Source: Paragorgia papillata
Taxonomy: Eukaryota; Cnidaria; Anthozoa; Scleralcyonacea; Coralliidae
Direction: 5' to 3'
NCBI GenBank assembly: GCA_035771165.1
Contig: JAWNZC010000299.1
Coordinates: forward strand, 332,001 to 396,000
Length of the DNA: 64,000 nt
Shown here: positions 11,402 to 20,835 of the stretch, in pieces
Numbering within the stretch: the first letter of the stretch is position 1
How the letters are laid out: every line of letters starts with the position of its first letter
Made by a program: the position numbers and the translations under genes
The notes under the pieces: generated by a model
Databases searched by the model: none
What the model was told of the DNA's origin: nothing
What the model saw: only the letters and a program-made list of their open reading frames with translations

Positions 11402-11584
11402 GTGGGTAGGTAGGTAAAACTTTATTTAAATACGCTAGCCTCGTCAACATTAGCTGATTTCCACGAGGGGCGTCACACTAATTAACAGATACAAATAGGA
11501 ATGAACTAAAACAAGAAAGTTGATTATGTACAAGTACTACAGTATATAAGTAAAATATTAGTGATTAAAATAATATATACATAG
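11402..11584 (-). mobile_element. 3' end of a CR1-like LINE
   Basis: The minus strand ends in TAAATAAAGTTTTACC followed by TACC repeats, a typical LINE 3' terminus (signal plus short tandem tail). It has the same orientation as the LINE coding sequence at 31.0-33.36 kb; element A lies exactly between the two, so I take it as that LINE's 3' UTR, cut off by insertion of A. Confidence 0.65.
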
Positions 11585-12121
11585 GTAGTATAGGAAATGG
11601 GGGTGCCAGCGCACCCGCCAAAATTCTAAAAATTTATTTATTAACAAAACAACCTCCAAATGGTCACATTACTCAGGAAGCCGCGACATACTGCCTCTTT
11701 GAATCAATTGAAAAAACGAGCGTTTTCGCCATTTCTAGGCACTTGACCCCCTTTTATCTATTTAAAAAAAACTTTTTTAAACATGTCGAGGCGATCAACC
11801 GCTGGGGAGGTTGAGGGATAGTTTGTCCTTTAGGACGGCCATGGCTTCCTGACCATAATGTGACCATTTGGAGGTTGTTTTGTTAAGAAATAAATTTTTC
11901 GGATTTTGGCGCACTCGCCATGAGGACCATGAACTCCATGAGGACCATGGAGTTTAGTTAGTTTCCGGTTTTCCCTCCTACTTTTCGAGAGCAGGTGACC
12001 TGCCCCAACCGTATGTAAATTACCCCACTAATTAATTATTAACCGTGTGAAGCCGTGGTTAGTATTATTACACAATGAATATTTAATGTAAGAGGTTTTC
12101 CCAGCGGATTACGCGTAATCC
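11585..12121 (+). repeat. Left inverted terminal repeat of element A
   Basis: The reverse complement recurs at 30367-30936. Its inner third (about 11,940-12,121) matches almost base for base (CGGCTTCACACGGTTAATAA, TTACATACGGTTGGGGCAGG). The outer part is itself an imperfect foldback whose arms carry AACAAAACAACCTCCAAAT and its complement. A small duplication (ATGAGGACCATG) marks the junction of the two parts. Confidence 0.9.
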
Positions 12122-12319
12122 TTCACGATTGCTTCTTTTATGGGTTTCCCCAGAGGATTACGCGTAATCCTTCACGATTGCTTCTCTTATGGGTTTTCCC
12201 AGAGGATTACGCGCAATCCTTCACAATTGCTTCTCTTATGGGTTTTCCCAGAGGATAACGCGTAATCCTTCACAATTGCTTCTCTCTTATGGGTTTTCCC
12301 AGCGGATTACGCGTAATCC
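12106..12319 (+). repeat. Five iterated 16-bp palindromes (GGATTACGCGTAATCC), 49-51 bp apart
   Basis: Palindromes at 12106, 12155, 12204, 12253 and 12304, each in a repeat of about 50 bp with TTTTCCCAG before it and TTCACAATTGCTTCTC after. The first, second and fifth are perfect; the third and fourth each carry one change. A single copy sits at the inner edge of the right terminal repeat (30367-30382). Regular spacing of a symmetric site next to a terminal repeat looks like a protein-binding iteron array, perhaps for replication or packaging. Confidence 0.85.
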
Positions 12320-12360
12320 GTTACAGGTGGCACAGGAAGGAGGGCCACAACCCGGACGGA

Positions 12361-12952
12361 TCACTGATCATTCATCCCCGCTGAATTCCCGGTCTCCTCC
12401 TCTATTTTTGTTTTATGTTGGTAGACATGTTTTCCCACAGTAATACCTCCAGATAACAGTCCGAGGCATGGTAAGTACGGTGTAACCATCGCCACAACTT
12501 TCCCAACGTCACTTTTTAACAGTTTATCTTTTTGTAGCTCGATGTCTAGCGCCTCAGACCTTTCTACAGCGTCCAAACCCCCGAGAACATTAGCGAACCT
12601 ACTAATCAGCACATCAGTCAGAAACTCATTAGCTCTTTCCATCCTTCTGACCTCATACTCAGCGTACAGCTTATCCACGAGTTTCGCCGACGCTTTTTTG
12701 ATGTAGCTGACTGACAGGGTCACCTCGCCATCCTGCGATAGTTTTATCAGGTCACTCTTCTTGTTGTTGGTGTCATCAGTTGGCAGAGGCGCCGGGTTCT
12801 TGTGAGGCTTTTTCAGTGTCGGTTCAGTTTCCTCAGCCTTTTTTAGTTCATTGACAAGCTCATCAGCGCTCTCCAACAAAAGTCTCGGCCGGCAAGGTTG
12901 CAGATGCCTTGATTTTTTCAGTCCTCACCAGTTTGGTTTTCCTTTCAGTCAT
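12361..12952 (-). pseudogene. Element A gene 1, unknown, C-terminal hydrophobic segment
   Basis: The likely start is the ATG at 12952 (MTERKTKLVRTEKIKA), four bases after the stop of the ATPase gene, which suggests co-transcription. The frame then shifts by one near 12,880, and the long open part runs to 12361. The protein is Lys/Glu-rich at first, then has a region with SRFANVLGGLDAVERSEAL and a hydrophobic stretch (VVAMVTPYLPCLGLLSGGITV) near the C terminus, possibly membrane-associated. I do not recognise the family. Its place as the last gene of the capsid/packaging block suggests a virion or morphogenesis role. Confidence 0.5.
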
Positions 12953-12956
12953 CTTA

Positions 12957-13565
12957 CTACAGACCAGATTTCGGGATGACCACCTTATACCCGTACGGGT
13001 GCCTTAGTGTAACCTCAAGCCTGGCGTATTTGTTTTCTTTTAACTTTTCGGTTACCCCTATAACCTCATCCCTACCTAAACCACCCAGGTAGTGGTCAGT
13101 GATGACCTTCATGTCGGCCTTGTTGGGGTTGTAGAACGTTACCAGCTTACTGATATTCTCCCTATGAGGTTTTGTGATAGCTATTAGTTGTTGTGTGATT
13201 ACAATAGTTGACAGATTGTAGTGTCGGGCGCTGAAGGCTAATTTGACCAGCTCACTTGTTCTGTTCTTTACAGTTTGTCCACTAGCACAGTCATCGAGGA
13301 TGATTAGTGTTTTGGAGCCTTTAAATACTTCGACGATGTGTTTCAGTATAATTTCGACGTCGTCCTGACTACACTCCACAACGACGAAGTCCGGGTCGTC
13401 CCTACACCTCCAAGTAGTATAGGTTTCATTCCAGCTGAACGTCGGACAGAGCAGAACGATGTAGTCAAAGAACCCGGGGTACTCATCCTCCAACATTTTC
13501 AGGAGATAGTAAGTTTTCCCACAAGCCGTCATACCAGTGACCAACATATTGAACGGGTGATCCAT
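12957..13565 (-). CDS. A32-type genome-packaging ATPase
   Basis: A 202-residue FtsK/HerA-superfamily ATPase of the A32 group found in Polintons, adintoviruses, virophages and large DNA viruses; it pumps DNA into procapsids. Walker A is GMTACGKT at residues 11-18, Walker B TLIILDD at 86-92, and a sensor-like ITQQ follows at about residue 140. The length is typical for Polinton ATPases. The ATG is preceded by TATTAA, as is common in this element. It is the one packaging-block gene with no break, and it lies tightly between the capsid gene and gene 1. Confidence 0.88.
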   Translation of the reverse strand: MDHPFNMLVTGMTACGKTYYLLKMLEDEYPGFFDYIVLLCPTFSWNETYTTWRCRDDPDFVVVECSQDDVEIILKHIVEVFKGSKTLIILDDCASGQTVKNRTSELVKLAFSARHYNLSTIVITQQLIAITKPHRENISKLVTFYNPNKADMKVITDHYLGGLGRDEVIGVTEKLKENKYARLEVTLRHPYGYKVVIPKSGL

Positions 13566-13580
13566 TTAATACTGAATTGA

Positions 13581-14790
13581 TTATAGATTTTTGTTCACCG
13601 TATTCACCAGACCATCACTCAACACAAAGATTCGGCAGACTACATTAGCCACGGTCACCTTTTTAGCGATCTCGATTAGAACTCCAGACTGTGCGTTGAC
13701 AATTGTTTTCCCAGTCACGGTCTTCGATACTTCTCAAGTTAGTCGCCAGAGCGAAGGCGTCCTTGTAGAACTTCTGGATTGTCATAAACTGATCAGACTC
13801 TTCCTTCCCACCAAACAGTCTTTTTGCCTCATCATAGAACCTGTTCTTTGGAATCCCTTGGCTGAAGACGGCGTTGGGCACACCCTCGATTGTTAGCTTG
13901 ATATTTTCAATGTTTCGATAGACATATTCCTCACTATCAGTCCGAGACCTATTTGTGAACATCATCACAATCCCCTTTATTGACTTCCGCGGGAGGTTAA
14001 TGTGGTTTATCAAGGTTGATCCAGCCGCCCATTCAGTTGACTTCATCAACGTCACGTGTTCGTAAGACAGCGATCGGCCGGCTGTATACAGCGAGGTTAT
14101 TTAATTGGCGATGTCATGGTTGTCAACCGTCTCGTACTCCAGTTCGAGGCCCTCTAGTGTGTACCCATCGACAGACTCATTTGACTGAGCCACCATAATA
14201 TCGCTCACCTTTGGTAACGTAATGTAGCGGAAGTTGTTATACATTTCGAAAAGAGCGTAGAGCCTGTGGTCCTCAAGGATTTTGTCCAGTTTTACTTTGA
14301 GTTTTGTCCCCTGGATTGAGAACATCAGAGCGTCAGCCACCTTCTCAGCGTCCCCACAGGAAGCCCCACTGTCATCCTTGGAGATTAGCTTTCTCAGGTT
14401 CTCTGAACCAATTCCATATTCAACCTTCCGATCCCTCACACTCTTTGGTAGCCAGAGATCCTTGTACACATTGAAGACACTTTCACCCGTGTTGTCGTAA
14501 ACAGTCTCGCCAGCTAGTTTGACCACTAACCTTTGGGACAGGAGTCTGGAAAGATTGTTTAAAAACCACGACTTGGTGTTGGCGTTCTTGAAGTCGAACA
14601 ATAGGTGAAAGCTACCTGGGACCAAACAGCTATCGGGTTTTAGCTTTGGTATGTCGATGTAGAGGTCCTCACCAGGGTTGACTCTGTTGGGGTTCATTGT
14701 GATGACATGTCTTGCCCTGCTTCCCTTAATCTCCGACATCCTCGCTCGTCTGAATCCAGGTGACAGCTCTATTGGACTTCTGTTGGTCAT
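13581..14790 (-). pseudogene. Major capsid protein-like gene (double jelly-roll type), broken
   Basis: The first open part (229 residues, start 14790, GTAGTAT just before the ATG) contains LVVKLAGETVYDNTGES and KLDKILEDHRLYALF. After an in-frame TAA at 14101-14103 the same frame continues with SYEHVTLMKSTEW and LINHINLPRKSIKGIVMMF, and after a one-base shift near 13,720 it ends at 13581. Total length of about 400 residues and these blocks fit the capsid proteins of Polinton-type elements in invertebrates. Position upstream of the packaging ATPase supports this. It would not give a full-length product as it stands. Family assignment rests on remembered motifs; a structure prediction would settle it. 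Confidence 0.65.
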
Positions 14791-14807
14791 ATACTACATG
14801 ACAGATT

Positions 14808-15248
14808 TTATTTCCTACTTTTTCTGTTTTTCCAGTAGTCATACAACAACCACGCCATCGCTATGACAAGAACCCACAGATTGTTGGCCAACCATCCCAC
14901 ACCTTTCGCTCCCCAAGTCAGAACCTGTGCTTGTAGGTTGAACAGTGGCGCCAACAAAGGTCCGACCTTCTTAGCTAGGTTAGCGAGTGCCTTAGCGAAG
15001 CCACCGACGGCTTTCGCCCCACGTGAGACAGCCTTTCTAGCAGCCACAATTATTGTAGTCACAATCCCAGCTATGGAGATCGCCACGGCAGACAGGCCAA
15101 TCATATTTTCCCTGGCCCACCTCTTGAATCTCTCCAGCCTACTGAGATCATCATTCTCCACCACATCAGTTAATATCGACGTAGCGTCAGGATGTTCGTG
15201 TCTCTCGCCGATCCTAGCTCTCACACTATCTGCTTTAAGCTCAGCCAT
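14808..15248 (-). CDS. Small membrane protein with Gly/Ala-rich amphipathic region
   Basis: 146 residues, intact. A charged N terminus is followed by a hydrophobic segment (MIGLSAVAISIAGIVTTIIV), a Lys/Ala-rich amphipathic middle (VSRGAKAVGGFAKALANLAK) and a C-terminal membrane segment (WVLVIAMAWLLYDYW) with a basic end. An amphipathic segment between two hydrophobic ones is reminiscent of adenovirus pVI or membrane-lytic minor virion proteins of Polintons. That is inference from position, 18 bp upstream of the capsid gene, and composition. Confidence 0.6.
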   Translation of the reverse strand: MAELKADSVRARIGERHEHPDATSILTDVVENDDLSRLERFKRWARENMIGLSAVAISIAGIVTTIIVAARKAVSRGAKAVGGFAKALANLAKKVGPLLAPLFNLQAQVLTWGAKGVGWLANNLWVLVIAMAWLLYDYWKNRKSRK

Positions 15249-15261
15249 TCTTCTGGCGGTG

Positions 15262-16017
15262 TCATAGAACTGTTTTTAAGGGGGTGGGCCTCACCGTCCG
15301 TCTCCAACGCCATCTGCCTAAGTGATCGGTTTGCATATCGAGATATTGGATCTGTTCCTCATCACTACCCTGTGGTTCCATGTTTCCAGATAACTCCCTG
15401 ACCTCCTGAGGATCTATATGTAACCCCTCCCTCAGAAATGCCAATCTCTCCTCAAAAAGTATGTTCTGTTTGTGGAGCCTGTCGGAGTACTCACGTTCGA
15501 TTCTGGGTTGTCGACAATTTTCTCAATCGTTTCTCTGACCGTTTTGGAGTGTTCTCTCTCGGCTTGCTTCAGAAGTGACTTAAACTTCCTAACAGATTTC
15601 TCACTCCTTTTCTCTCTGCTGAACCTCATACCACCCCCTTCGTTTTTCACCAGAACCTTGTTTCCATCAAATTCAACCCGATCATAGCCCCGTTTTTACT
15701 GTTGGAGTAGGGGTAAGTCCTTCCACCAACTCTGTGGAGACTTTCCCATCCTTCTTCACCACCTTAACACCCAGGACCTTCTCCAGGACTCTCTTCACAG
15801 TCGCCGAGTTTTTGACTGCCCTAGCATCCCGTGAGGGGTCCGGGATGTCCTCACCAACTCTCACCACATTGTCCACGGCGTAGTCGTCGGACGTGAGGGC
15901 TTGGAACCGACACTCCAGATCCTCAATTCCTTGGAAACTTGTTTCACCAGTTTCCGCATCATCATTGTGTCCACCTGTGTCCCCCTCTCCCCCCAAGATG
16001 TTCCAATTCGATGTCAA
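15262..16017 (-). pseudogene. Unknown virion-block gene, two frameshifts
   Basis: Three overlapping frames (16017-15682, 15650-15432, 15444-15262) appear to be one gene of about 250 residues. Shifts fall in a G4 run near 15,690 and near 15,500-15,520. The N-terminal part is acidic, the middle strongly basic and helical (MRFSREKRSEKSVRKFKSLL), the end acidic again (LAFLREGLHIDPQEVRELSG). I do not recognise the family; the pattern suits a scaffold or DNA-condensing virion protein. Confidence 0.5.
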
Positions 16018-16100
16018 GTCCTCCTTCAGCCATTATACACTAACCTATGTTACGTCATCCGATGTACAGCTCGAGCAGGACATCTCCAATGTGACCGCCA

Positions 16101-16690
16101 TTATTTCCTCTTAACCCTGAAAGTCATCTTGTTGTAAACACCCTTCTGAATCTCAACTTTCGACTCAACGTCAACGTACTGCTGTACGCTCCCTTTCAGA
16201 CTGTGTTCAGAGCTAATTGGAAGAGTACCAATCAGGTTACTCCTTTTTCCATTGTTCAGACTTTCCCCACTTTCAACAGCGTCACATAAAATCTCGACAT
16301 ACCTCAGTCCTCTGTTGATGTCCACCTGGTTTGGACTCATCGTCGACCCATTACTAGTTATTGTATCACCTTCATTAAACCCCAGAGGAAAACCCATCTT
16401 TCCCAACTTTAGGTTCTTCGACGTCTTTATCCTAGATGTTCCGTCGTAGACTCTCTTTTCGGAGGTGACTGTCCCACCGTTGTCCTTTGCTAGAGCCTTA
16501 ACGAACGTCTCCAACGCGTCAAAGTGCAGATAACCTCCGGAAGCTAACGCCTCCTCACCATCGAACGACGCTGAGTCGTTCAAACCCTTTACTATATTGT
16601 TGTAGTTCCAGAATACTGTCGCCTTCTTCAATATTATTTGTGCTTTCGGGTGTGTCACCACAATGGACTCATCAAAATAAATAGTCTTTT
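16101..16690 (-). pseudogene. Penton-like (minor capsid) protein candidate
   Basis: A long frame of about 190 residues ends YNKMTFRVKRK, with β-rich sequence including QIILKKATVFWNYNNIV and KNLKLGKMGFPLGFNEGD. In Polintons the single jelly-roll penton gene lies near the major capsid gene and ends in a short β-strand followed by basic residues, which fits. No ATG is in frame at the 5' end (the frame opens after a stop near 16,690), so the start has been lost or shifted. Moderate to low confidence in the family. Confidence 0.4.
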
Positions 16691-16734
16691 CACCGTTTCA
16701 ATGAACAATGTTAACTTCACCATCCGACTATACA

Positions 16735-17090
16735 TCAACCCAGGTTCTGTATGTCACTTTCGGATATCCATGAGTTGGGTTTGTCATTATAGCCCAACCA
16801 CTTGACCAACACCATTTTCTTTCCCCCTACCTTCTTTCTTTTCAGTATTCTCTCGACTCTGTAGACGTCATCCTTCTTGTTCACCGGCGACAGCTCTTCC
16901 TCATAGAACTTGCCAATGATTGGGCTCACCCTCAGCGTCCTCAATCTCATAAACGTTTGGATCACCACGGATGACCTTCGCTATCTTGAAGATTTCCTCA
17001 GTGAAGTTAGCTTCATAGCCCTTCGTAAATACACTCTTATACTTTGTCACTCTCACGGTGTCCCCAACTTTAAACTTGGGTAAAGGGTGA
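16735..17090 (-). pseudogene. C-terminal remnant of a retroviral-type integrase with chromodomain
   Basis: The minus strand encodes the SH3-like C-terminal region of a Polinton integrase (KFKVGDTVRVTKYKSVF, FTEEIFKIAKVIRGDPNVYE) followed by a chromodomain (VYRVERILKRKK...KWLGYNDKPNSWISESDI). A one-base insertion near 16,921 puts the two in different frames. The catalytic core is gone: the sequence breaks off at about 17,090, exactly where an opposite-strand gene starts, so a deletion or recombination joined them. Chromodomains of this kind target integration to modified histones. Confidence 0.85.
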
Positions 17091-18520
17091 TCACCAAGAA
17101 AAACCTATTAAGCAAATACCCCCATGCAACGATAAGTAAATTCGAATTTGAACCCGAACTTGACAAAACGGGGAATATACTGAAAACTGAAATGTGGTTT
17201 ATAAACAGTGACGTTTTATCGACAAATATAGATAGCGATACATTCAGAAATGACAAGTCGATGCGGATTTGGCTGCATAACAACAAAGATCTCACACAAA
17301 CTCTGAAGGTTGATGAGACACAGGGGTTCCCTGAGATATGGCTTAGCAGTGGTACGATACAGAAAATTCAGGGTAAGCGGCACTGGGAGAAGGAGATTGA
17401 GGGGAAATACGACTTCTCAAAGTACATGTATCTGTCAGATAATGTTATAGACTACAGCCTTAACAATTTCAGGATTTATGTTAACGCCATCGACTACTTT
17501 ATGGCGAAATTACCAGTTCTGAACCCAGGAAATCGGACGGATATCGCGAAATGGTGGAATAATAACGAACCCTACTACCAGCTCATACTCGCCGTCTACG
17601 TCTCTTCATATTGCTGTGGCGTTGGATCAGAACATCTAAAATTCTCAAATAACACACACCCAGTCATTACCTCGATTATGTGTTTCCATCTGTATTTCAC
17701 CACACGGCGTGTGTTGAGACGTCTTGTGACGGAGAGGAGAAGCAACCTAATGAGAGAGTTTGACACCGAGCACGGTGATGTGATTGACAACATGGCGAAT
17801 ATACCTAGGGAGATGAAGTACCTGATTAATCCTAACCCTTGTTTCAAACACAGTCATCCAATCCATGAGTGGGTGTGGCGTCTCAATAGCGATTATAAGA
17901 CACACTACAGAAGATTCATACCTTTACGGACAAATCGTTTTACTAAAATAGGTTTGCAGTATCTGAATGAAAACATTGAGGCTTATGTTTATGCTATTCT
18001 TGGTTCACAGGCTAAAACAAGGGTCAGTATTGTCAACAAAGGTGCTGGCAGTCTCGAAACACAGCAAGAATTCAGAGTTCTTGTAGAAGATGCTGTTGTC
18101 AACTATAGTGTTAGTACTTGGATTTTGAATATGAACAAGGCAATATCAGATACTAACGTCACCCAGAATGTAGCTATAAGCCCTGACACGTGGTTAGTCC
18201 CATGCTCTATGTTGATATTAAAGAAGAAAATTCCAGGATATAATAACTTACTGAAACGTGCATCAAAGGGTATGAAGTTCGGTATTAATTCTGAAGTCAA
18301 CTACCAAGGTCTTCACAAACAACCACCAAAGAAGCTACACCAAGAAAGCGGCTCACACTTGGAGACACTAGATAACACACCTGACAAACCAGTCGTCCAT
18401 ACACCTGACAAGCCAGTAGTCCATACACCTGATAGACAACCAGAGCCGGACAATGAGTTAAAAATACTACTAGTCCTAACAGCCGCGTTTGGGATCGTAC
18501 TCAGTAAATACGTCCTATGA
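17087..18520 (+). CDS. Conserved 477-residue protein with C-terminal membrane anchor (A/B module gene 1)
   Basis: Intact frame, but the true start is uncertain because the ATG at 17087 lies at the junction with the integrase stump. Mixed α/β sequence, no recognised motif. The C-terminal third is low complexity with a threefold repeat (HTPDKPVV), then a hydrophobic tail (ILLVLTAAFGIVLSKYVL) suggesting a tail anchor. Element B carries a homologue at 33,512-34,398 (shared blocks such as FHLYFT, AQAKTR, SALETQ/SLETQ, INYST/VNYSV and SKYVL). Conservation in two elements of different base composition shows that it was a selected viral gene. Function unknown. Confidence 0.8.
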   Translation: MITKKNLLSKYPHATISKFEFEPELDKTGNILKTEMWFINSDVLSTNIDSDTFRNDKSMRIWLHNNKDLTQTLKVDETQGFPEIWLSSGTIQKIQGKRHWEKEIEGKYDFSKYMYLSDNVIDYSLNNFRIYVNAIDYFMAKLPVLNPGNRTDIAKWWNNNEPYYQLILAVYVSSYCCGVGSEHLKFSNNTHPVITSIMCFHLYFTTRRVLRRLVTERRSNLMREFDTEHGDVIDNMANIPREMKYLINPNPCFKHSHPIHEWVWRLNSDYKTHYRRFIPLRTNRFTKIGLQYLNENIEAYVYAILGSQAKTRVSIVNKGAGSLETQQEFRVLVEDAVVNYSVSTWILNMNKAISDTNVTQNVAISPDTWLVPCSMLILKKKIPGYNNLLKRASKGMKFGINSEVNYQGLHKQPPKKLHQESGSHLETLDNTPDKPVVHTPDKPVVHTPDRQPEPDNELKILLVLTAAFGIVLSKYVL

Positions 18521-18525
18521 TATAG

Positions 18526-19294
18526 ATGAGCCTGTTTTATGGTTACAGCAGGCCGGATACGGTGACCAAGGAAGAGTTCGACGATACATTAAAAGCTTAC
18601 ACAAAAACCAACGACTATAAGGTTATCTTTGACCTGAACGTAACCCGAGCCAGTAAGAACGCGGTCGCCAAATTTCCTCCACTCATTGATTACATCGAAG
18701 ACAGGGACGGTTAAATCCACTCATCCATGTTTTGGAGACCCACCAGTATCGCCCCACTGTTGAACACCACTGGCGACCACCACGTCGGTGAGGACGGCCT
18801 TTTACGCTAACGTACCCAGATTCATGTTGTCCGATGTCTCGGTTTTCGTTATGGTAAAGAGGAACAGTGTAAGACCGGCGTCAGGCAACTGGGAGGGCAT
18901 CGTTTCAATGACGACGGTGGCTTACGGCAAAACCCTTGGGTATAAAGCTGGGATGAATAACAAACTGGTCTTCGGTGGGTCGTCCCCCGCTAAGTCTAAC
19001 GAGTGTACCATTCCAACGAAGTTCATTCGAAGGAGGAGCCTTATATCCCTCCACTGGCTCACCGGGCTTAGGGTGTCACACGTTAGGATAAACGGTGAGA
19101 TGCTAAGAGACTCATACTTTATCAGTAACATCGAGCAAATAGGGAAACCTTATCTGGGTGTGTTCACGCTAAACAACCGGGGAACGTGCTATTCAGACAT
19201 CAACTTTTACGGCATGAAGATCGTGGAGGGTCGTCTGGGAGACGCTGAGATCGAGAAGATCTGTAACGAGATGATGGTCGAATATGATCTATAG
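18526..19294 (+). pseudogene. LamG/concanavalin-like β-sandwich protein candidate, broken (module gene 2)
   Basis: The N-terminal part (18526-18714) begins MSLFYGYSRPDT; a second frame (about 18788-19294) holds FYANVPRFMLSDVSVFVMVK, ISLHWLTGLRVSHVRINGE and a C terminus with GDAEIEKICNEMMVEY. The second part resembles LamG/ConA-like lectin folds, which end in a similar helical segment. The frame changes between 18,715 and 18,790. The start is five bases after the previous stop, with GATATAG before the ATG. A homologous start (LFYGY..PDT) lies in element B at 35,912. A glycan-binding surface protein is possible, not shown. Confidence 0.5.
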
Positions 19295-19297
19295 TAA

Positions 19298-19836
19298 ATG
19301 AAAAAGCGTCCGAAAAGAAAAAGCGTTATAAGCTTCAACCACATTGGTAAAAACCTCAATGACACCGAAGTAGACAAACTACGAAAGCTCTACTCATACT
19401 ACCACAAGATGGCGACGTGTTACAAATGGAAATATACCCGGTTGAAGAGAATAAGACTGGTCCTCGAGACGGTCAGCATTGGGCTAACTGTCGTCGGAGG
19501 GATAGCCGGTGGTGTTACAGCCAACCCGGTGGTCCTCGGGGTTATAGCCGGTCCTGGTGTACTAATCCAAGGGTACATGACCAAGTCGAGGACTTCAAGC
19601 AAAATGGAAAACTGTAAATTCGCTCATGTTAGCTATCACAGGGTCCTGACACAAATCAGGAGCTTCCTAGTTGGAGTTAAATACGACGAGACTATCTTTT
19701 TTTATCTGATGTTCGTGTACTCGACGACATTGTGACTGAGGTATGCCCACCATTCGACAGTACGAGTGATCGATACTACAAGAGCTATGGTCAGCGAGCG
19801 CTAGTTAGTCCACCAAAGCCTGTTGGGTCTGGTTAA
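19298..19836 (+). pseudogene. Membrane protein of the A/B module (gene 3)
   Basis: It starts MKKRPKRKSVISFNHIG, then a helical segment (KLRKLYSYYHKMATCYKWKY), a hydrophobic hairpin (SIGLTVVGGIAGGVTANPVV and LGVIAGPGVLIQGYM) and KFAHVSYHRVLTQIRSFL. The frame shifts in a T7 run near 19,700; the other frame continues with LDDIVTEVCPPFDS to 19836. Element B has a homologue at 39,679-40,125 with the same layout. Proteins of this layout recur in cnidarian-type Polinton loci; function unknown, perhaps a membrane or virion-associated protein. Its 3' end overlaps the antisense kinase gene by about 30 bp. Confidence 0.65.
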
Positions 19837-20526
19837 CGGTTTTAACTATCTCTGGTATGCAGACGTCCCGACTGCCCACACGAGCCATCCAACCATGGAA
19901 TCCACCGGGAGTTCCGTTAAGCTCATTGATTAGAAACGATTCATCCGGACTGATGTTTTCCCAATCGAGGGTTACCACCTTGGTTCCCTCGTTCTGAAGC
20001 AGTTCAACCATTTCTTTCATATATGTTTGTATCCACTCGAGATAGCTTTTGGTTACACCGACTTCACACTTCCGGTTTCTTTTAACCATTCGTTGATAGC
20101 AGGTGTCGACTAAAGCCTCCAGAACGATCAAAACATCAGGGGTTGGGAGTAGGTCATTCAATTTGTGGAAAATCTTCTCGTAGTTAGAAAATTGCTCATC
20201 AGTCACCCACCCATTATGCAGCCCGGTTTTGGTGAAAGTCATGTGATGTGATGTGTCCGCTCTATGATCACACTGGAGCCGTCGTTGATTAACTCCAAAG
20301 CCTTCAGGTAGGCGTCGATTCTTTCGCCAAGGAACCAGGTCTCCATTTCGTACGCCCATCTCCCCGGGTCGACGTAAAACTTTTCGAGGTATGGATTGTC
20401 ATCAACTGGCTCCTGGATAAGATGGTAGCGGTTTCTTCTAGCGAATGGTTTCACGAACGTTGTCTTCCCCACACCGATGTTTCCGTCGAGGACGATAAGT
20501 CGGGCTCCAAGCTTTGAGTTGGTCAT
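19805..20526 (-). pseudogene. Deoxynucleoside kinase (dNK/TK2-like), one frameshift
   Basis: Phosphorylates deoxynucleosides for DNA precursor salvage. P-loop GNIGVGKTTF is at residues 15-24 from the ATG at 20526; then the substrate-binding block (RWAYEMETWFLGERIDAY) and IIER. A one-base shift in a CA-rich stretch near 20,240-20,265 moves the rest to another frame, which holds the FSNYEKIFHKL, DVLIVLEA and CYQRMVKRNRKCE (lid region) blocks. Length and motifs suit the dCK/dGK/dNK family. It lies antisense inside an otherwise plus-strand block, and element B has only 130 bp at this place, so it looks like a later acquisition. GTATA immediately precedes the ATG. Confidence 0.85.
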
Positions 20527-20572
20527 TATACACACGGCTCACAATTTAGGCTTAGACCTTTGTATATTATAC

Positions 20573-20809
20573 ATGATCCCAAAGAAATTCAGACGACCCA
20601 TACTAGCTGTCTTCCATGGACTCAGAAGAGCTATCAGAGTCCTCGGACATTGTGTTAGCAGGAATGATAAAGGGGAGTACTACGTAACCGAATCTGTTGG
20701 CTACTGGCCGACGATCCCGGAGGTTCCTACAGATCAACTGACAGACGACCTCACAGATTCCTACAGATCAACTGACAGACGACCTCGCAGACCCCTACAG
20801 ATCAACTGA
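20573..20809 (+). CDS. 78-residue basic protein, C-terminal half made of tandem repeats
   Basis: It starts MIPKKFRRPILAVFHGLRRA after TATATTATAC. The first half is basic with a hydrophobic helix; the second is encoded by a 34-bp repeat present three times (20726, 20760, 20794), giving Thr/Asp-rich sequence. It is divergent with the kinase (47 bp between starts). No family recognised. In element B the corresponding interval has related but out-of-frame ACAGATCA-type repeats, so the repeat, rather than the protein, may be what is conserved. Confidence 0.45.
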   Translation: MIPKKFRRPILAVFHGLRRAIRVLGHCVSRNDKGEYYVTESVGYWPTIPEVPTDQLTDDLTDSYRSTDRRPRRPLQIN

Positions 20810-20815
20810 CAGACG
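20726..20815 (+). repeat. 34-bp tandem repeat, three copies
   Basis: CCTACAGATCAACTGACAGA plus 14 bases, at 20726, 20760 and 20794, immediately before module gene 4. Element B has a degenerate 25-bp repeat (GACAGATCATCTGTGAGATA) at 40,150-40,200 in front of the same gene. Confidence 0.9.
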
Positions 20816-20835
20816 AAACGTAGACCAATATATAG

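Noticed and set aside
12106..12319. CRISPR-like array because of regular palindromic repeats
   Set aside because: The intervening sequences are nearly identical, not unique spacers, and no cas gene exists in this eukaryotic context.
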